A DNA stretch of 64,000 nt, taken from the NCBI GenBank assembly GCA_030686995.1, contig CM060709.1, positions 11,182,872-11,246,871 of the forward strand. Reading direction: 5' to 3'. Shown here one piece after another: positions 34,887 to 46,640 of the stretch. Source of the DNA: Artemisia argyi. Its lineage: Eukaryota; Streptophyta; Magnoliopsida; Asterales; Asteraceae. How positions within the stretch are numbered: position 1 is the stretch's first letter; every line of letters begins with the position of its first letter. The notes under the pieces were generated by a model. The model was not told the origin of the DNA. It saw only the letters and a list, made by a program, of their open reading frames with translations, and ran no database searches. The translations under genes and the position numbers were made by a program.

Positions 34887-35345
34887 TTTCGAACCTAGTA
34901 AATAAATTAAAAATAGAAATTTAGCAAATTTATTACAAGATGGAAAAAACAAATATATTGATGTGAGACAGCTTATAGCCATTATACTTTTGGGATCAAG
35001 AATTTCAAACAACTTTTATTTTCACTCTCAAGAATTTCAAATCAGTGTCTTCCCTCTTTATCAACTTTCTTTATAAAATCTTTTTTCTTTTGATAAAAAG
35101 CGAGTGAGAATATAAGATGTGAGAATATACCTCACTATGTAAAGCAACACATTTTATTCTCAATTACCTATGTGGGATAAAAGCTAACTTTTTTTTCTTT
35201 TAATAAAAAAGTGATACAAGCTAGTACTCCGTATAATACTTTACCCGTTGTATAGAACCAAATTTATTAAAGATGGTCTAGCACATGAAGACGCCAAAAT
35301 ATAATCCATTTATCCATATAATTATTCATATAATTTAATGCCATA
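34887..35345 (+). repeat. Module R copy (box at about 35133)
   Basis: The left 150 bp is weakly matched. From about 35090 it has the AAAAGCGAG, CTCACTATGTAAAGCAACA and GGGATAAAAGCT landmarks and runs to the hAT insertion. Confidence 0.7.
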
Positions 35346-35353
35346 CATGTTTA

Positions 35354-36296
35354 CAGGGACAGACCCAGGATTTTCAAGTGGGGGTTGCACTAAATTTTTT
35401 TTCGTCAATACCAAAAAAAATAATTGAACGTTATATTATTTGTGAAAATGAAAAATTAATCAATAAAGTACCATGTCTCTTATACTATTGACATCTATGA
35501 CGTTTCGAGCTTTGAAAGCGCTTCATCACCTCTTCATTTGTAACCTTCGCGAATAGTTCTTTTTCTATGTTACAAATTAAGGAATCATTCATATAATTTT
35601 CACCCATTCTGTTGCGGGGATTTATCTTTATCAATTTCGTTGCCGAAAAACATCTTTCTACAATTGCGGTTGCCACAAGTAAGACTAAAGAAAGCTTTTA
35701 TAACTTATAGATCAAAGGAAAAGAAATATGCTTCTTTCGTGTCACTATCAACGTAGCAAGCTCGGCGATTCCTTTCAACTTCATAAAGTCTGTGTCATGA
35801 ATCACAGTTTCATAGTAATAATAAAAATATTTTTAAATTGTTACCTTTTGATCTTGAATTATGATCTTTTGAATAGTGAATAAATAATGATTGTGAAAGT
35901 TGAATAGCTTGAATTGGGAATTTGGAAGGAACCAGTCGAACATATATTTTGTTTGGTAAATTGAATGTGTTATTAGATTTAATTAATTTGGGTTTAGTGG
36001 GCTATTTATTTTTTACAATTATATCTTGGGCTAAAAATGAAAATAGCAACACCTCGGTCTCGAACATATAGTTTCGTTTGGTAAATTGAATGTGTTTTTA
36101 TTTTTTTACATTTACATTTTGTTTCGACATTTGTTTTCTCTTTGCACCATAAAAAAATGAAAATAGCAACAACAAAAAAAATTATCGGGGGTTGCACATA
36201 TCAAGAAATGACAATTTTCGAAAAAAAATTATACTTCGTGATTTGAAAAAGGGTGTAGCCCGTGCCACACCCGGCACCAATGTGGGTCCGTCCATG
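35354..36296 (-). mobile_element. hAT deletion derivative (943 bp)
   Basis: Ends CAGGGACAGACCCA and TGGGTCCGTCCATG are imperfect inverted repeats. The 8-bp duplication CATGTTTA lies at 35346-35353 and 36297-36304, and the uninterrupted CATACATGTTTAATAG is present in other R copies (for example 57508). Eight-bp duplications and CA-starting ends fit hAT. Confidence 0.85.
35485..35676 (-). pseudogene. C-terminal remnant of a hAT transposase
   Basis: The 63-codon frame contains VERCFSATKLIK and NRMG, the signature of the hAT C-terminal dimerisation region. In the family this region lies at the end of a much longer transposase; here the catalytic part is absent. It is in the same orientation as the element as given. 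Confidence 0.75.
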
Positions 36297-36304
36297 CATG
36301 TTTA

Positions 36305-36530
36305 ATAGTTAATTAGCTCTCGATCAGCTACAACATGGATTCAGATACCGACAACCCTTCTCCTGCGTAATATATACGTTGATCGAACATTTAACTCACC
36401 CTTATTCGACCTTTTAAATAGATATGGATGAAATGGTAACTTTCATATTTTACATGTTTATTGTTAGTGACAACCCTTATCTTGCGCCTTTTAATATTGT
36501 GAATAAAAAAAGTAATATATTTTCGCTCCC
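36305..36530 (+). pseudogene. AIM1-like: Ec-derived fragment and flank
   Basis: The phrase ACAACCCTTCTCCTGCGTAA reads in part as TTLLLRN of the NAD-binding fold start. A second partial copy, GACAACCCTTATCTTGCG, follows at about 36468, so this block has been partly duplicated or recombined. Confidence 0.5.
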
Positions 36531-37154
36531 AAGAATTTCAAAATCGATTCCTTACCTCTCTATCAATTTCTTTGCAAAATCTTCTTTGCTTTGACATAAA
36601 CGAAAGAATTACAAAAAGTTAGCAAATTATGAATCTTTTACAATGAAAAAACGGGAGACGAAAAAAAAAATCTTCTTTGCTTTGATACAAACGAATGAGA
36701 ATACAAAAAGTAAGCAAATTACAAATCTTTTACAATGAAAAAATGAGAGACGAAAAAACAAAACAAAAAGTTAGCAATGTGTACAAATTATTCCTGAGAT
36801 AGCAGGCCACAATAAGTCGATCATCGATTATTGAAGCTATATATCCCACGAGTAACACAATAAACCAAACTCAACTTGAATATACAGTGCATACCTCACT
36901 ATGTAAAGTAACAAATTACAAATCTTTTACAATGAAAAAATGAGAGACGAAAAAACAAAACAAAAAGTTAGCAATGTGTACAAATTATTCCTGAGATAGG
37001 AGGCCACAATAAATCGATTATTGATTATCAAAGCTATATATCCCACGAGTAACATAATAAACCAAACTCAACTTGAAAAAACAGTGCATACCTCACTATA
37101 TAAAGTAACACATTTTCATCTCAATTATCAATGTGGGATATAAGCTTGGTATTA
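36531..37154 (+). repeat. Module R with a 197-bp internal tandem duplication (boxes at about 36897 and 37095)
   Basis: The stretch starting ACAAATCTTTTACAATGAAA occurs at 36721 and 36918. Both copies continue through CACTATGTAAAG or CACTATATAAAG. The array sequence stops at GATATAAGCTTGG before the next insertion. Confidence 0.8.
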
Positions 37155-39366
37155 TCTATAATACTATAAGATTCAGTCCCTAAATTTAATGTGGAGTTAT
37201 GATGATAGAGTTGTTAGAGTTAGAAACAAGTTGGAGTCGTTTAGTAGTTGCGTAGAGTACAAAATAGCTAATGCTCGGAATTCAATGCAGTCTCATAATA
37301 ACTATACAATCATGAAAGGAGATGAAGTGCAAGGTTTGCCGGAATTGATCACATGACATTTAGTATAGAATTAAAAGTCAGTTAGATGAAGTGCAAGGGT
37401 TGCCCAAATTGATCACATGACATTTAGTATAGAATTAAAAGTCGGTTAGATGAAGTGCAAGGGTTGCGAAAGATTGCAAGAATAATTAATGATTTAACCT
37501 AATTCATGCCTATGTAAACCGGCAAAAATCACATTTAGTATGTACATTTGAAGATGATTCACACATCTTTTAGATCTTTGATTGTTGGTAGCGGTATGTA
37601 AATTATCTTTTGCAACATTTTGTAGATGATTCAAACATCTTTTAGATCTTTGTAATTAACTTGGTCTTTTTTTTTTTTTTCTTAATTTAGTTATCATATG
37701 CAGGTACCATGAAAATCACACAAGATCATGCATGCTCAGATAAATGAAACCAAAGATTGAGATACCAACTATCTTGTTTGTTTCTTACATATTTAGGTGA
37801 TTGTTATAGATAAGCATATATATAGATATATGTATTATGTTAATGCATTTTCATGTACAAGTAATTTATGAGCGTTTTCTATTGATGTAGCTCACATGTG
37901 CAAACTGATTCAAGAAAATATGCACGAGCATGTATGTAAAGCAACATTTAAATGGTTAAATGATACTTTTTAGCTTGATTAGTTTATGTAAGTAGTTCCT
38001 TTCGAATGCTTTTTGAGAAATATTAGAATGAATTTATCGTGTGCAATTGAATTATTATTGAAAAGAAGAAGGGTCGTGCATCGCAAAGTATTTTCTTTTT
38101 CTATATGTAGAATCATTAGTGAGAAACTAATATTTACGCCAATTAAATGAGTTTGCCATAATAGCAAAATACGACATATTAAAAATATCACATTGAGTAA
38201 TTAATAGAAAGGAAAAAATACATAATTTTGACTTAAATCCGTTTGTAAATTGTAATATCAAATAAAAAAGTTGAGTTTTAAACATAAGCAAAAGTTCAAA
38301 CTTTTATCGAAAAACAAAACCGGTGCATTTAATGTGAAGTATATACAATATCGAGATGGAAGTGCAAGGCTTGCTGAAATTTATCACATGATATTTAGTA
38401 ATTAGTATACAATTAAAATTCGGTTATGGATCGAGATGAAGTTGAAAAGGTTGCAAGAATAATTGATGATTTAACCTAATGTAATATATATAGATATATG
38501 TATTATGTTAATGCATTTTCATATACAAGTAATTTATGTGTATTTTCTATTGATGTAGCTCACATGTGCGAATTGATTAAAGAAAATGTGCACGAGCATG
38601 TATGTAAAGCAATATTTAAATGGTTAAATGATACTTTTTAGCATGATTAGTTTACGTAAGCATGCAACTTGAATAATGAATATAAAAGAAAAAGTATTAA
38701 AAAAAAATTATGTTTAAGATATGATAGTGGAGTCCAAAGGTTTTAGGAATTATTAATAATGTGTTAATTAATATTCATTTAGTTAGCTATTTAGAATCGA
38801 GTTTATTGATAAGATTTATTAATATTAGTTAGACTTTATAATGTTAATTTTCAATAAAATTAGTTGTACATTAAAATGAGATGAAGCTAAAAAGGTTTGT
38901 AACGATTTTTATACAGTTTATGTGTCATTATTATATATACATTATTACACAAACTTTAACTTACAAAATTAATAAAGAAAATATTTAACGCACATTAAAC
39001 TATAACAAATTAGATAAACCCCGTGTGCTTCATATTATCATGCAAAAACCATCTAATAGACAAGTATTGTAGGGCTAAGTAAATAAGTAATAGACCAAAA
39101 GAAACAAAACCATTTTTTTATCTTGCAAATAAGTAATAAGCCAGAAGAAACAAAGCCATCACAACTTAATAACCAAAAGCCCATATATAGAATACAACGC
39201 CACAAAACCAAAACAACATCAAACACCTTTCAATTTTTATACAAGAAAGTTAAAACATTTCATATGATATATTAAACCATAATTAAGTATACACTCGCCA
39301 ATATACAGAAAGAATACACGATTAACAATTAGATTATTAGCCCGTGCGTAGCACGGGTTCTGCATG
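37155..39366 (+). mobile_element. Helitron-like insertion, 2.2 kb, non-coding
   Basis: The array is interrupted between AAGCT and TCTTGTTCTTTAATAAA. The left end reads TCTATAATACTATAAGATTC after a host A. Near the right end a stem-loop CCCGTGCGTAGCACGGG (39341-39357) precedes GCATG and host T, where a Helitron would have CTRR. The left end and the hairpin fit Helitron; the terminal CTRR is missing. Inside, a 62-bp unit repeats at 37328 and 37390, and a stretch of about 190 bp recurs at 37805 and 38484. No coding frame is seen. Confidence 0.45.
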
Positions 39367-40020
39367 TCTTGTTCTTTAATAAAAAAGTGATACAAGCTAG
39401 TATACGCATTAACTGTTGTTGTAAGGCAAATACAACCAAATTTATTAATGATGGTCTACCACATGAAGATGTCATAATATAGTCCATAGAATTATTTATA
39501 TAAATTGCCATAGAATGATTTATATACCATTGTTTGTGTATAATAACGCAATAACAGTTTACCATCATTGTCCCATTTTAGTCCTTGTATTTTAGTGTAC
39601 ATAGGATCTAAAATGCCAATATCCATGACCTGACCAAGAAATAGTAGAGATGGTATTATTTCCAGTAGTTAATGAGTCAGGTCGCATTCTAGTGAAAGGA
39701 ATTGTTGTTCAAGACATCGAGCATCTGGCCTTGACATTGCATCTGTTCTTGGGACGAGTTTCCCTTCACGTCGGTACAAACCCATATTAGCGCCTAGCTT
39801 TTTCACTTACCAATTATTAACATCCATCATTGGTTTTTTACAACACATAGTGGTCTTTTTGCATTTTGCACGAAAGCATTGACATGTTTGCCAAGTAAAT
39901 CCATGGGGTACAGTAGCTGTTCTACGTATACTTTCATACAATTTGCCGAAAACCGTTAAATAATTAGAAAATAACTTTCACGCATCTTGTCCCAAAACTT
40001 GATGGTTCTTCCCTTTTAAC
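39367..40020 (+). pseudogene. AIM1-like: Module R end, intron and Ee of the AIM1-like array
   Basis: R landmarks run to about 39540 and pass by deletion into the Ed-Ee intron. Ee (about 39630-39772) retains DQEIVEMVLFPVV and LGTSFPS-like codons, with a small internal duplication (ACATCGAGCATC). A donor-like GTACAAACCC follows. The downstream intron is recognisable to 40010. Confidence 0.65.
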
Positions 40021-40380
40021 ATATGCCTTTTGTTCGATAAAAGACCAACAAACCTTGTAAGAATTAATGAACGAATGAAAAAAGAAGAATAATTACTTAA
40101 AGTAACCACACACTTGACATCAAACGCTTATATTGTATTAATTAACGAATGAAAAAGGAAGAATGTAGAAACTAGCGTCTCCGTCATCTCTATTTACAGA
40201 GATGAGAGGGTACACTTGTTATGGAATTCAAATTTCATAATTACTTTGCTTGCCTTGCACACCAAACATTCTTAGTGTTAAGTCTAATTCTAACTCAATT
40301 TAACTAAGTATAAATAAATCAATATACATAGACTAATTACACTTTAAACCACTAATAATTGCTACTATATTATAACACCT
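40021..40380. other. Unassigned segment, also present inverted at 58600-58750
   Basis: No gene is seen. The part from about 40230 (GCTTGCCTTGCACACCAAAC onward) is the reverse complement of 58600-58750. Confidence 0.6.
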
Positions 40381-41078
40381 TTTAACATTGTGAATCAAAA
40401 GAATAATTATTTTCACTCCCAAGAATTTCAAATCGATGCCTTAGCCCTCTGTCTGTCCAAGGCCGTCTTTGAGAGGGTGTAAGGTGAGCCACCGCACAGG
40501 GCCTCGATATTTTTAGAGGCCCCAAAATTTGTCAAATTAATAATTATATGCATATGTATACATATTTTTTACAAAGAAAAAAAAGTATTTAAATAGTAAA
40601 ATATCTTAAATTAGTAATATGTTAAAACGTTTAAATAACTAATTGTATTATATCTTACAAACGGTGACATTTTATATATAACATTGCTTATCGAAAAGCT
40701 TCATTATATAATTTCGTCCAGGACTTTCAAAAAATTCAATAATTCATGAGACGACCCTGTCTGTCACATTGCTTTGCAAAGTCTTCTTTCTTTTGATAAA
40801 AGCGAAAGAGAATGTAAAAAAATAGCAAATTACAAATCTTTTACAAAGAAAAGTGAGAGACGAAATAAAAAAAGAATATAAAAAGTTAATAAAGTATACA
40901 AATTATTCGACGACTATGCATGTTCCCGTGAGTATCGTCTTGAATAATAATTACAGTATATTCCTCGAAGAACATAATACACCGGAATCAACTTGAATAA
41001 TAATTACATACCTCACTATATAAAGTAACATATTTTCTTCTCAATTGTTGATGTGGGATAAAGCAAACTCTTATTCTC

Positions 41079-41110
<32 letters not shown>

Positions 41111-41410
41111 ACAAGCTAGTAAATGTTTTAACCGTTGTTGTAAGGCCAATAAAACCAAATTTATTAAAGATGGTCTTGCACATGAAGAGGCCATAATATA
41201 GTACATAGAATGATTCATATAAATTAATGCTATACATGTTTACTAGCTTTAGGTAAAATACTGTATTCGTTTTCAATAACAACACATAATTTGATAGTTC
41301 AAGCTCTTTCTTCGATTGTGGCACAACCGTGGTGTGCAAGGGTGTGCTATTCTACTGAGTCTCATATCTTTAGGGGCTTCAAAACTTACACCACGTTAGC
41401 TCATCTACAA
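40381..41410 (+). repeat. Module R copy (box at about 41018) interrupted by a hAT-like MITE
   Basis: It begins with ACCTTTTAACATTGTGAATC and ends at the Ec-like CTACAACATGGATTCA. An A27 run (41080-41106) sits where other copies have CTTTAATAAA. Confidence 0.8.
40458..40757. mobile_element. hAT-like MITE (about 300 bp)
   Basis: Ends CAAGGCCGTCT and AGACGACCCTG are inverted repeats, and TCTGTC borders both ends. The interior includes AGGGCCTCGATATTTTTAGA, typical of small hAT derivatives. The exact end could shift by two bases. Confidence 0.6.
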
Positions 41411-41629
41411 CATGGATTCATGATAGCCACAACCATTATCCTGCCTCATATATACGTTGTTCTCAACGCATATATACGTTGATGACACATTCTACTCAAT
41501 AACATGTGTATAGTTAGTTTCTTGTTATCTTTTGAAGACGGACCCGTTTTTCACACCACGCTCGTGTTTAAGGTATAAAATTAAAATTGGAAAAAGGGTA
41601 TTACATTTATAAAAGAAGTAGCAAACTAT
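41411..41629 (+). pseudogene. AIM1-like: Ec end and start of Ed
   Basis: IATTIILPHIYVVLNAYIR is readable at 41424-41480. Ed begins near 41575 and breaks off in the codons for a GYYIY-like stretch. Confidence 0.6.
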
Positions 41630-41935
41630 GGAGTATCGTTACGATCCCACATCGGTACACACAGAGTTGTGACCAATGGTCGGAGTGGTGGCCTACGGAG
41701 TGGTGGCTGGGAACCACAAAAGAGGGGTGAAAACCGTGACCAAAGACATGACCAATGAGGACGTTGGCTCTTCAATGCTTGGAGTATTGTTACGATCCCA
41801 CATCAGCCAATTATGGGATTGGTCGGTGGGTTATAAAGTATAGGTGTTCCCTTCTTTGTTAAGCCAACTTTTTGGAGCGAGTTCTACACATAGCCGGTGA
41901 CTTGGTGCTATCTAGTATGTGATAGGCTCGTATCA
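41630..41935. mobile_element. Unclassified 300-bp insertion in Ed
   Basis: It breaks Ed, and the array resumes within Ee at 41936. A 24-bp sequence starting GGAGTAT and containing TTACGATCCCACATC occurs at 41630 and 41781. No terminal inverted repeat is clear. Confidence 0.4.
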
Positions 41936-42640
41936 CTGACCTTGACATTGCATCTGTTCTTAAGATGAGTTTCCCTTCACATCGGTACACACCCATATTA
42001 GCGCATAGTTTTTTCACTTACCCATTATTAACATCTATCATTGGTTTTTTTTACAACAAATAGTGGTCTTTCTACATTTTGCATGAAAGCAATGACATGT
42101 TTGCTAAGTAAATCTATGGGGGTACAGTAGCTATTCTGCGTATGCGTTCATACAATTTGCCTAAAACCGTTTCCGTTTTGGTACTGGCAGTGGTGGCATC
42201 ATCTTCTAGGCAGATTCATTTGGAAGTAAACACCTATATACAAGTCTCAAAAAATGGTCTGAAAAATATGGTAACTTCTATACATCATCAAGATTCTTGG
42301 TGGAACGAGCTATGAATGGTGTACCTCTGGTGACAATAATCATAATCCTCCATTCATTCCACCAACATTTTCTTAATAGATTTAGATCATTATTCTAATA
42401 GCACATTTTCAGTACTCATAATTAACAAGTTAGTTTTTCCTTTGAAAGAAAACTGAAAAAGTTGCGAAAAGTGTTTGTGGTGGGTCAATCTCCAACCCGG
42501 CCCGTTTCAACCCCAACTATAAGTAATGATCTGATTTTATAAATAATTTTATTTCATATGTAACATATAAATATGCATTTGCAGAGTGTACCTACATCTT
42601 ATCGTGGACCACTATAACCGAGTGTATATGCAAAAGAATT
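41936..42640 (+). pseudogene. AIM1-like: Ee 3' part, intron, complete Ef, and X of the AIM1-like array
   Basis: Ef (about 42191-42345) is the best copy. It reads GGIIF, one stop in place of W, then ADSFGSKHLYTSLKKWSEKY, GNFYTSSRFLVERAMNGVPL and a few more codons, matching the C-terminus of AIM1-type proteins. Acceptor CAG ends at 42190. Block X follows TTTGCAG at about 42586 and is cut at 42637 by a jump to module R. Confidence 0.75.
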
Positions 42641-43007
42641 TAAAAAGTGAGCAAATTACAAATCTTTTACAATGAAAATGAAGAAACGAGAGACTAAAAA
42701 AAAAAAAAAAAAAGTTAGTAAATTACAAATCTGAAAACATGAAGAAACGAGAGATAAGTATGTCATCTTAACATTATATCACACGAGGAACATAATACAC
42801 CTACCTCAAATCGAACAATTATTGCATACCTCACTATAAAAAGTAACATATTTTCTTCTCAATTAACGATGTGGGATAAAAGCTAGCTCTTCTTCTTTGA
42901 TAAAAAAATGTACAAGCTATGATATGCATTATCCGTTGTTGTAAGGCGAATACAACCAAATTTATTAAAGATGGTCTGGCACATGAAAATGCCATATTAT
43001 AGTCCTA
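42641..43007 (+). repeat. Module R copy (box at about 42833, altered to CTATAAAAAG)
   Basis: An A-rich start with a short duplicated AAAAAGTTAGTAAATTACAA stretch, then the usual order, stopping at ATTATAGTCC. Confidence 0.75.
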
Positions 43008-44469
43008 AGAAACTATTATGACACCAAACATTTCCACGACACAAAATAACTACAACGACCCTAAACAACTTCTCTTATCCAAACGATCATTACATCAACT
43101 ATATGAAGATCAAAACAATTAAAGGAGGAACCTTCGCCAACTGTACACAGCATACCACCTAACCACATAACGGCATCACCCAGTTTGAAGTACTGAAACG
43201 GGGGAAAACTTAACCTACCATGCATTTACACTAAAGCCAGCCGAAACCTCAAATCAAGCAGTTCCGGCCACACAAATAAACCATGTGGTGGCCCAATAAT
43301 ACGTAGAAACACTTAATTTAGGGAACACATATCATTGCAAGACCATCACATGTCAAAACTACTCATGACCTTCAACGAACCAACCCTTACTGAGATGACA
43401 AAAGAAAATAGATCTCGACCACATAAACAACAAATACGACCCAAATTGAGTACATCAGCACAATCCAATCCGAACTGCATCAAACCACAAATCGAGATGA
43501 CCCATATGACGTAACACGAAACTACCTAACCTGAACAACATCAACATATGACCACAACACGATTTAAACTAAATAACCCAGCATGAACTAAAACCGATCT
43601 GTGCCAGCTCGACCCACAACCTGAGAACCACGACACACAACACTTAAAGCTCGACACACACAGCTTTCTGCAACAGTCATTCCTAAATCTGAACCGCAAC
43701 GTCAAACAAAACCCATAATACTTGCCACTAAACACTCGCTGGAGACAAACACGACCCTCCTACGACGCAAAATAACTTACGAAAGAAGAGGTGAAAAGAT
43801 GTATATACAGAGGAGTATCTTCATTTTGAACGAGAAGAAGAAGAAGGAAGGAAGGAAAGAAGGAAGGAAGGAAGGAATTAAAAAAAAAAAAAAAAAAAAG
43901 AAAAAAAAATTTGGCAATGTGTACATAAATGTCTCTTTTTTAGCGAATGAATACAAAATGTTGGCAATGTGTACATATTAGTTAGGAGATATGTAACTAA
44001 GATACATCAACATATGACCACAACACGATTTAAACTAAATAACCCAGCATGAACTAAAACCGATCTGTGCCAGCTCGACCCACAACCTGAGAACCACGAC
44101 ACACAACACTTAAAGCTCGACACACACAGCTTTCTGCAACAGTCATTCCTAAATCTGAACCGCAACGTCAAACAAAACCCATAATACTTGCCACTAAACA
44201 CTCGCTGGAGACAAACACGACCCTCCTACGACGCAAAATAACTTACGAAAGAAGAGGTGAAAAGATGTATATACAGAGGAGTATCTTCATTTTGAACGAG
44301 AAGAAGAAGAAGGAAGGAAGGAAAGAAGGAAGGAAGGAAGGAATTAAAAAAAAAAAAAAAAAAAAGAAAAAAAAATTTGGCAATGTGTACATAAATGTCT
44401 CTTTTTTAGCGAATGAATACAAAATGTTGGCAATGTGTACATATTAGTTAGGAGATATGTAACTAAGAT
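43008..44469. repeat. Repeat T (unknown family) with a perfect 466-bp tandem duplication
   Basis: The segment is GC-richer than the array and matches parts of 57571-57745 and 58986-59230. 43538-44003 and 44004-44469 appear identical base for base, including an A20-G-A9 run and a GGAA-rich microsatellite (43841-43876). The frames it opens on both strands show no domain. The inner end of each unit has R-like GGCAATGTGTACAT phrases. Confidence 0.8.
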
Positions 44470-45440
44470 ACATTTATTATCTCAATTACATATATCATAA
44501 GTAACATGATAGACTAAACTCAACTTGAATAAATGATGCATACCTCACTATATAAAGTAACATATTTTCTCCTCATTTATCGATGTGGGATAAAAGCTAA
44601 AGCTAACTCATCTTCTATAATTAAAAAAAAAAAAAAAACGTGATACAAGCTAGTATATGCATTTACCGTTGTTGTAAGGCGAATACAACCAAATTTATTA
44701 AAGATTGCACACGAAGATGCCATATTATAGTCCATAGAATGATTCATATAATTTAATGTCATACATGTTTAATAGCTATATGTAAAATACTACTCCGTAT
44801 ATTTGTTTTCAATAACATCTAATTTGATAGTTCAAGCTCTTTCTTTCATTGTGGCTCAACCATATATTATAGCGTGCAAAGTGTGCTATTCTAGAGAGTC
44901 TCATATCTTTAGAGGCCTCACAACTTACACTGTTAGACTAATGCTAGTGGTGACCACTTTATCATCCAAGCAACCCCGTCACGTCAGCGCCACTTCAGCT
45001 TTCTCTTTCCACAACTCCACCCCAACCATAATTTGCTAATAAGGCGACCCCAACCCCAACCAAAAACATACCCCACAAAATAAATAAACAAAAAAGTACA
45101 CACACAAAAGAATTGAAAGTTTCGGTTGTGCAGGAAACCACAACTTTGAAAAGTTTGCCAAGCGACGCGTCACATTTGCCTTGGCTAGTGGGGCAACGCG
45201 TTGCATTTTTGAGGTTATGGTTGCCAAGAGACTCCCATTAGCATTAGTCTTATATATTTGAATCTCAAAGTCACTTTCAACAAAAACTGTTGATGCTATA
45301 TAATTTTATTTTATGTAAAATTTTTATTAAACATGAAGTTAGATCATTAAAATACCATGTTTTGAGTTTTAATAATTGGTATTATATATTTTTTATCATT
45401 GTGTTTAGTTATTAAATAAGTTTTCGCATAGGGCCTCTAT
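44470..45440 (+). repeat. Module R copy (box at about 44550) interrupted by a Tourist-like MITE
   Basis: The order is the same as in other copies, with an A17 run near 44622. Confidence 0.8.
44936..45249. mobile_element. Tourist-like (PIF/Harbinger) MITE, 314 bp
   Basis: Terminal inverted repeats are GACTAATGCTAGTGG and CCCATTAGCATTAGTC. TTA is duplicated at 44933-44935 and 45250-45252. Uninterrupted R copies read ACTTACACCATGTTATATAT. Confidence 0.85.
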
Positions 45441-45960
45441 TAGCTCTCATCTACAACATGGATTCAGGATAGCAACAACCATACTCCTGCGCAATATATA
45501 AGTTGTTCTCAAGGCATATATACATTGATTGCACATTTAACTTACCTGTATTCAACTTTTAATTAAAATGGACGAAATGGTAACTTTCATATTTTACATG
45601 CTTATTGTTAGTTTCTTGTTATCTTTTGAAAAGGTAAAAACAATGGAAAAGGGTATTACATTTATGAAAAAGGTAGCAGGCCAAAGCACGTTATACAGGA
45701 GTCAAGAAAGCTATCAAATCTCATTCTACAATGGAAGGTAACACTTTACTATAGATATAAGTTGAATGTTGTTTGTGTAGAATAACGCAATCCCAATTTA
45801 CCATCGTTTTCCCGTTTTAGTCCTTGTATTTTAATGTACATCGAAATTAAAAGATGGCTTTGTGTATATATCTTATATATGTTATCTAATTATATCTTCA
45901 TGCTTAACTTAATTTCGTCACTGAGAGGTGCCTAAATTAAAAGATGGCTTTGTGTATATA
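45441..45960 (+). pseudogene. AIM1-like: Ec end and Ed, intron
   Basis: Ed (about 45636-45735) encodes NNGKGYYIYEKGS followed by a damaged LPIIEESRKL-like stretch, then donor GTAACAC. In AIM1-type proteins this segment lies shortly before the C-terminal dehydrogenase domain. Confidence 0.65.
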
Positions 45961-46640
45961 TCTTTTACAACCGAAAAAAATGAAAACAAAAAAGTAAAGC
46001 GTGTGAACAAATTCTTCGCAATATCAAACTTATGTCGCTAGATGTATCAACAAACATTTTACACCACGAGGAACATAATACACCAAACAAATTTGAATAA
46101 TTTGTACATACCTCAGTATATAAACTAATGCATTTTCTTCTCATTTATTAATGTGGGATAAAAGCTAACATTTCTTCTTTAATAAATAAGTGATGCAAGC
46201 TATAAATGGTGTACTATTGTACATACCTCAGTATATTGTACCATCGTTGTCTCATTTTAGTCCTTGTATTTTAGTGTACATCGGAACTAAAAGATGGCTT
46301 TGTGTAATGTTTGGGCGGTTTTGAAAAGACTGAAAATAATGAGTTTGTTTAAATAATTATCATTTTTGTTATTTCCAGTATTTTAGTGTACCTCTCTATC
46401 ACATTTCTTGAAGTCTTCTTTCTTTTGATAAAAATTACAACAAAAAAGTGAGACAAGAAATATAAAAATTTAGCAAAGTGTACACATTTTTCCTGAAATG
46501 TTACAGCATTGTAATGAGTTACATAAGCGTAGCATTCCATGAAGAACATAGCACACCAACCTCAACTTGAAAAATTAGAACATACCTAACTATATAAAGT
46601 AAAATATTTTCTTCTCATTTATCGATGTGGGAAAAACCAA
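45961..46640 (+). repeat. Two truncated module R copies (boxes at about 46117 and 46592)
   Basis: They are joined by intron fragments (TTTTAGTCCTTGTATTTTAG at about 46255) at unusual junctions, a sign of repeated recombination within the array. Confidence 0.7.

Noticed and set aside
43541..44447. Duplicated 64- and 60-codon frames
   Set aside because: They are duplicated only because the whole 466-bp unit is; they include homopolymer and microsatellite and show no domain.
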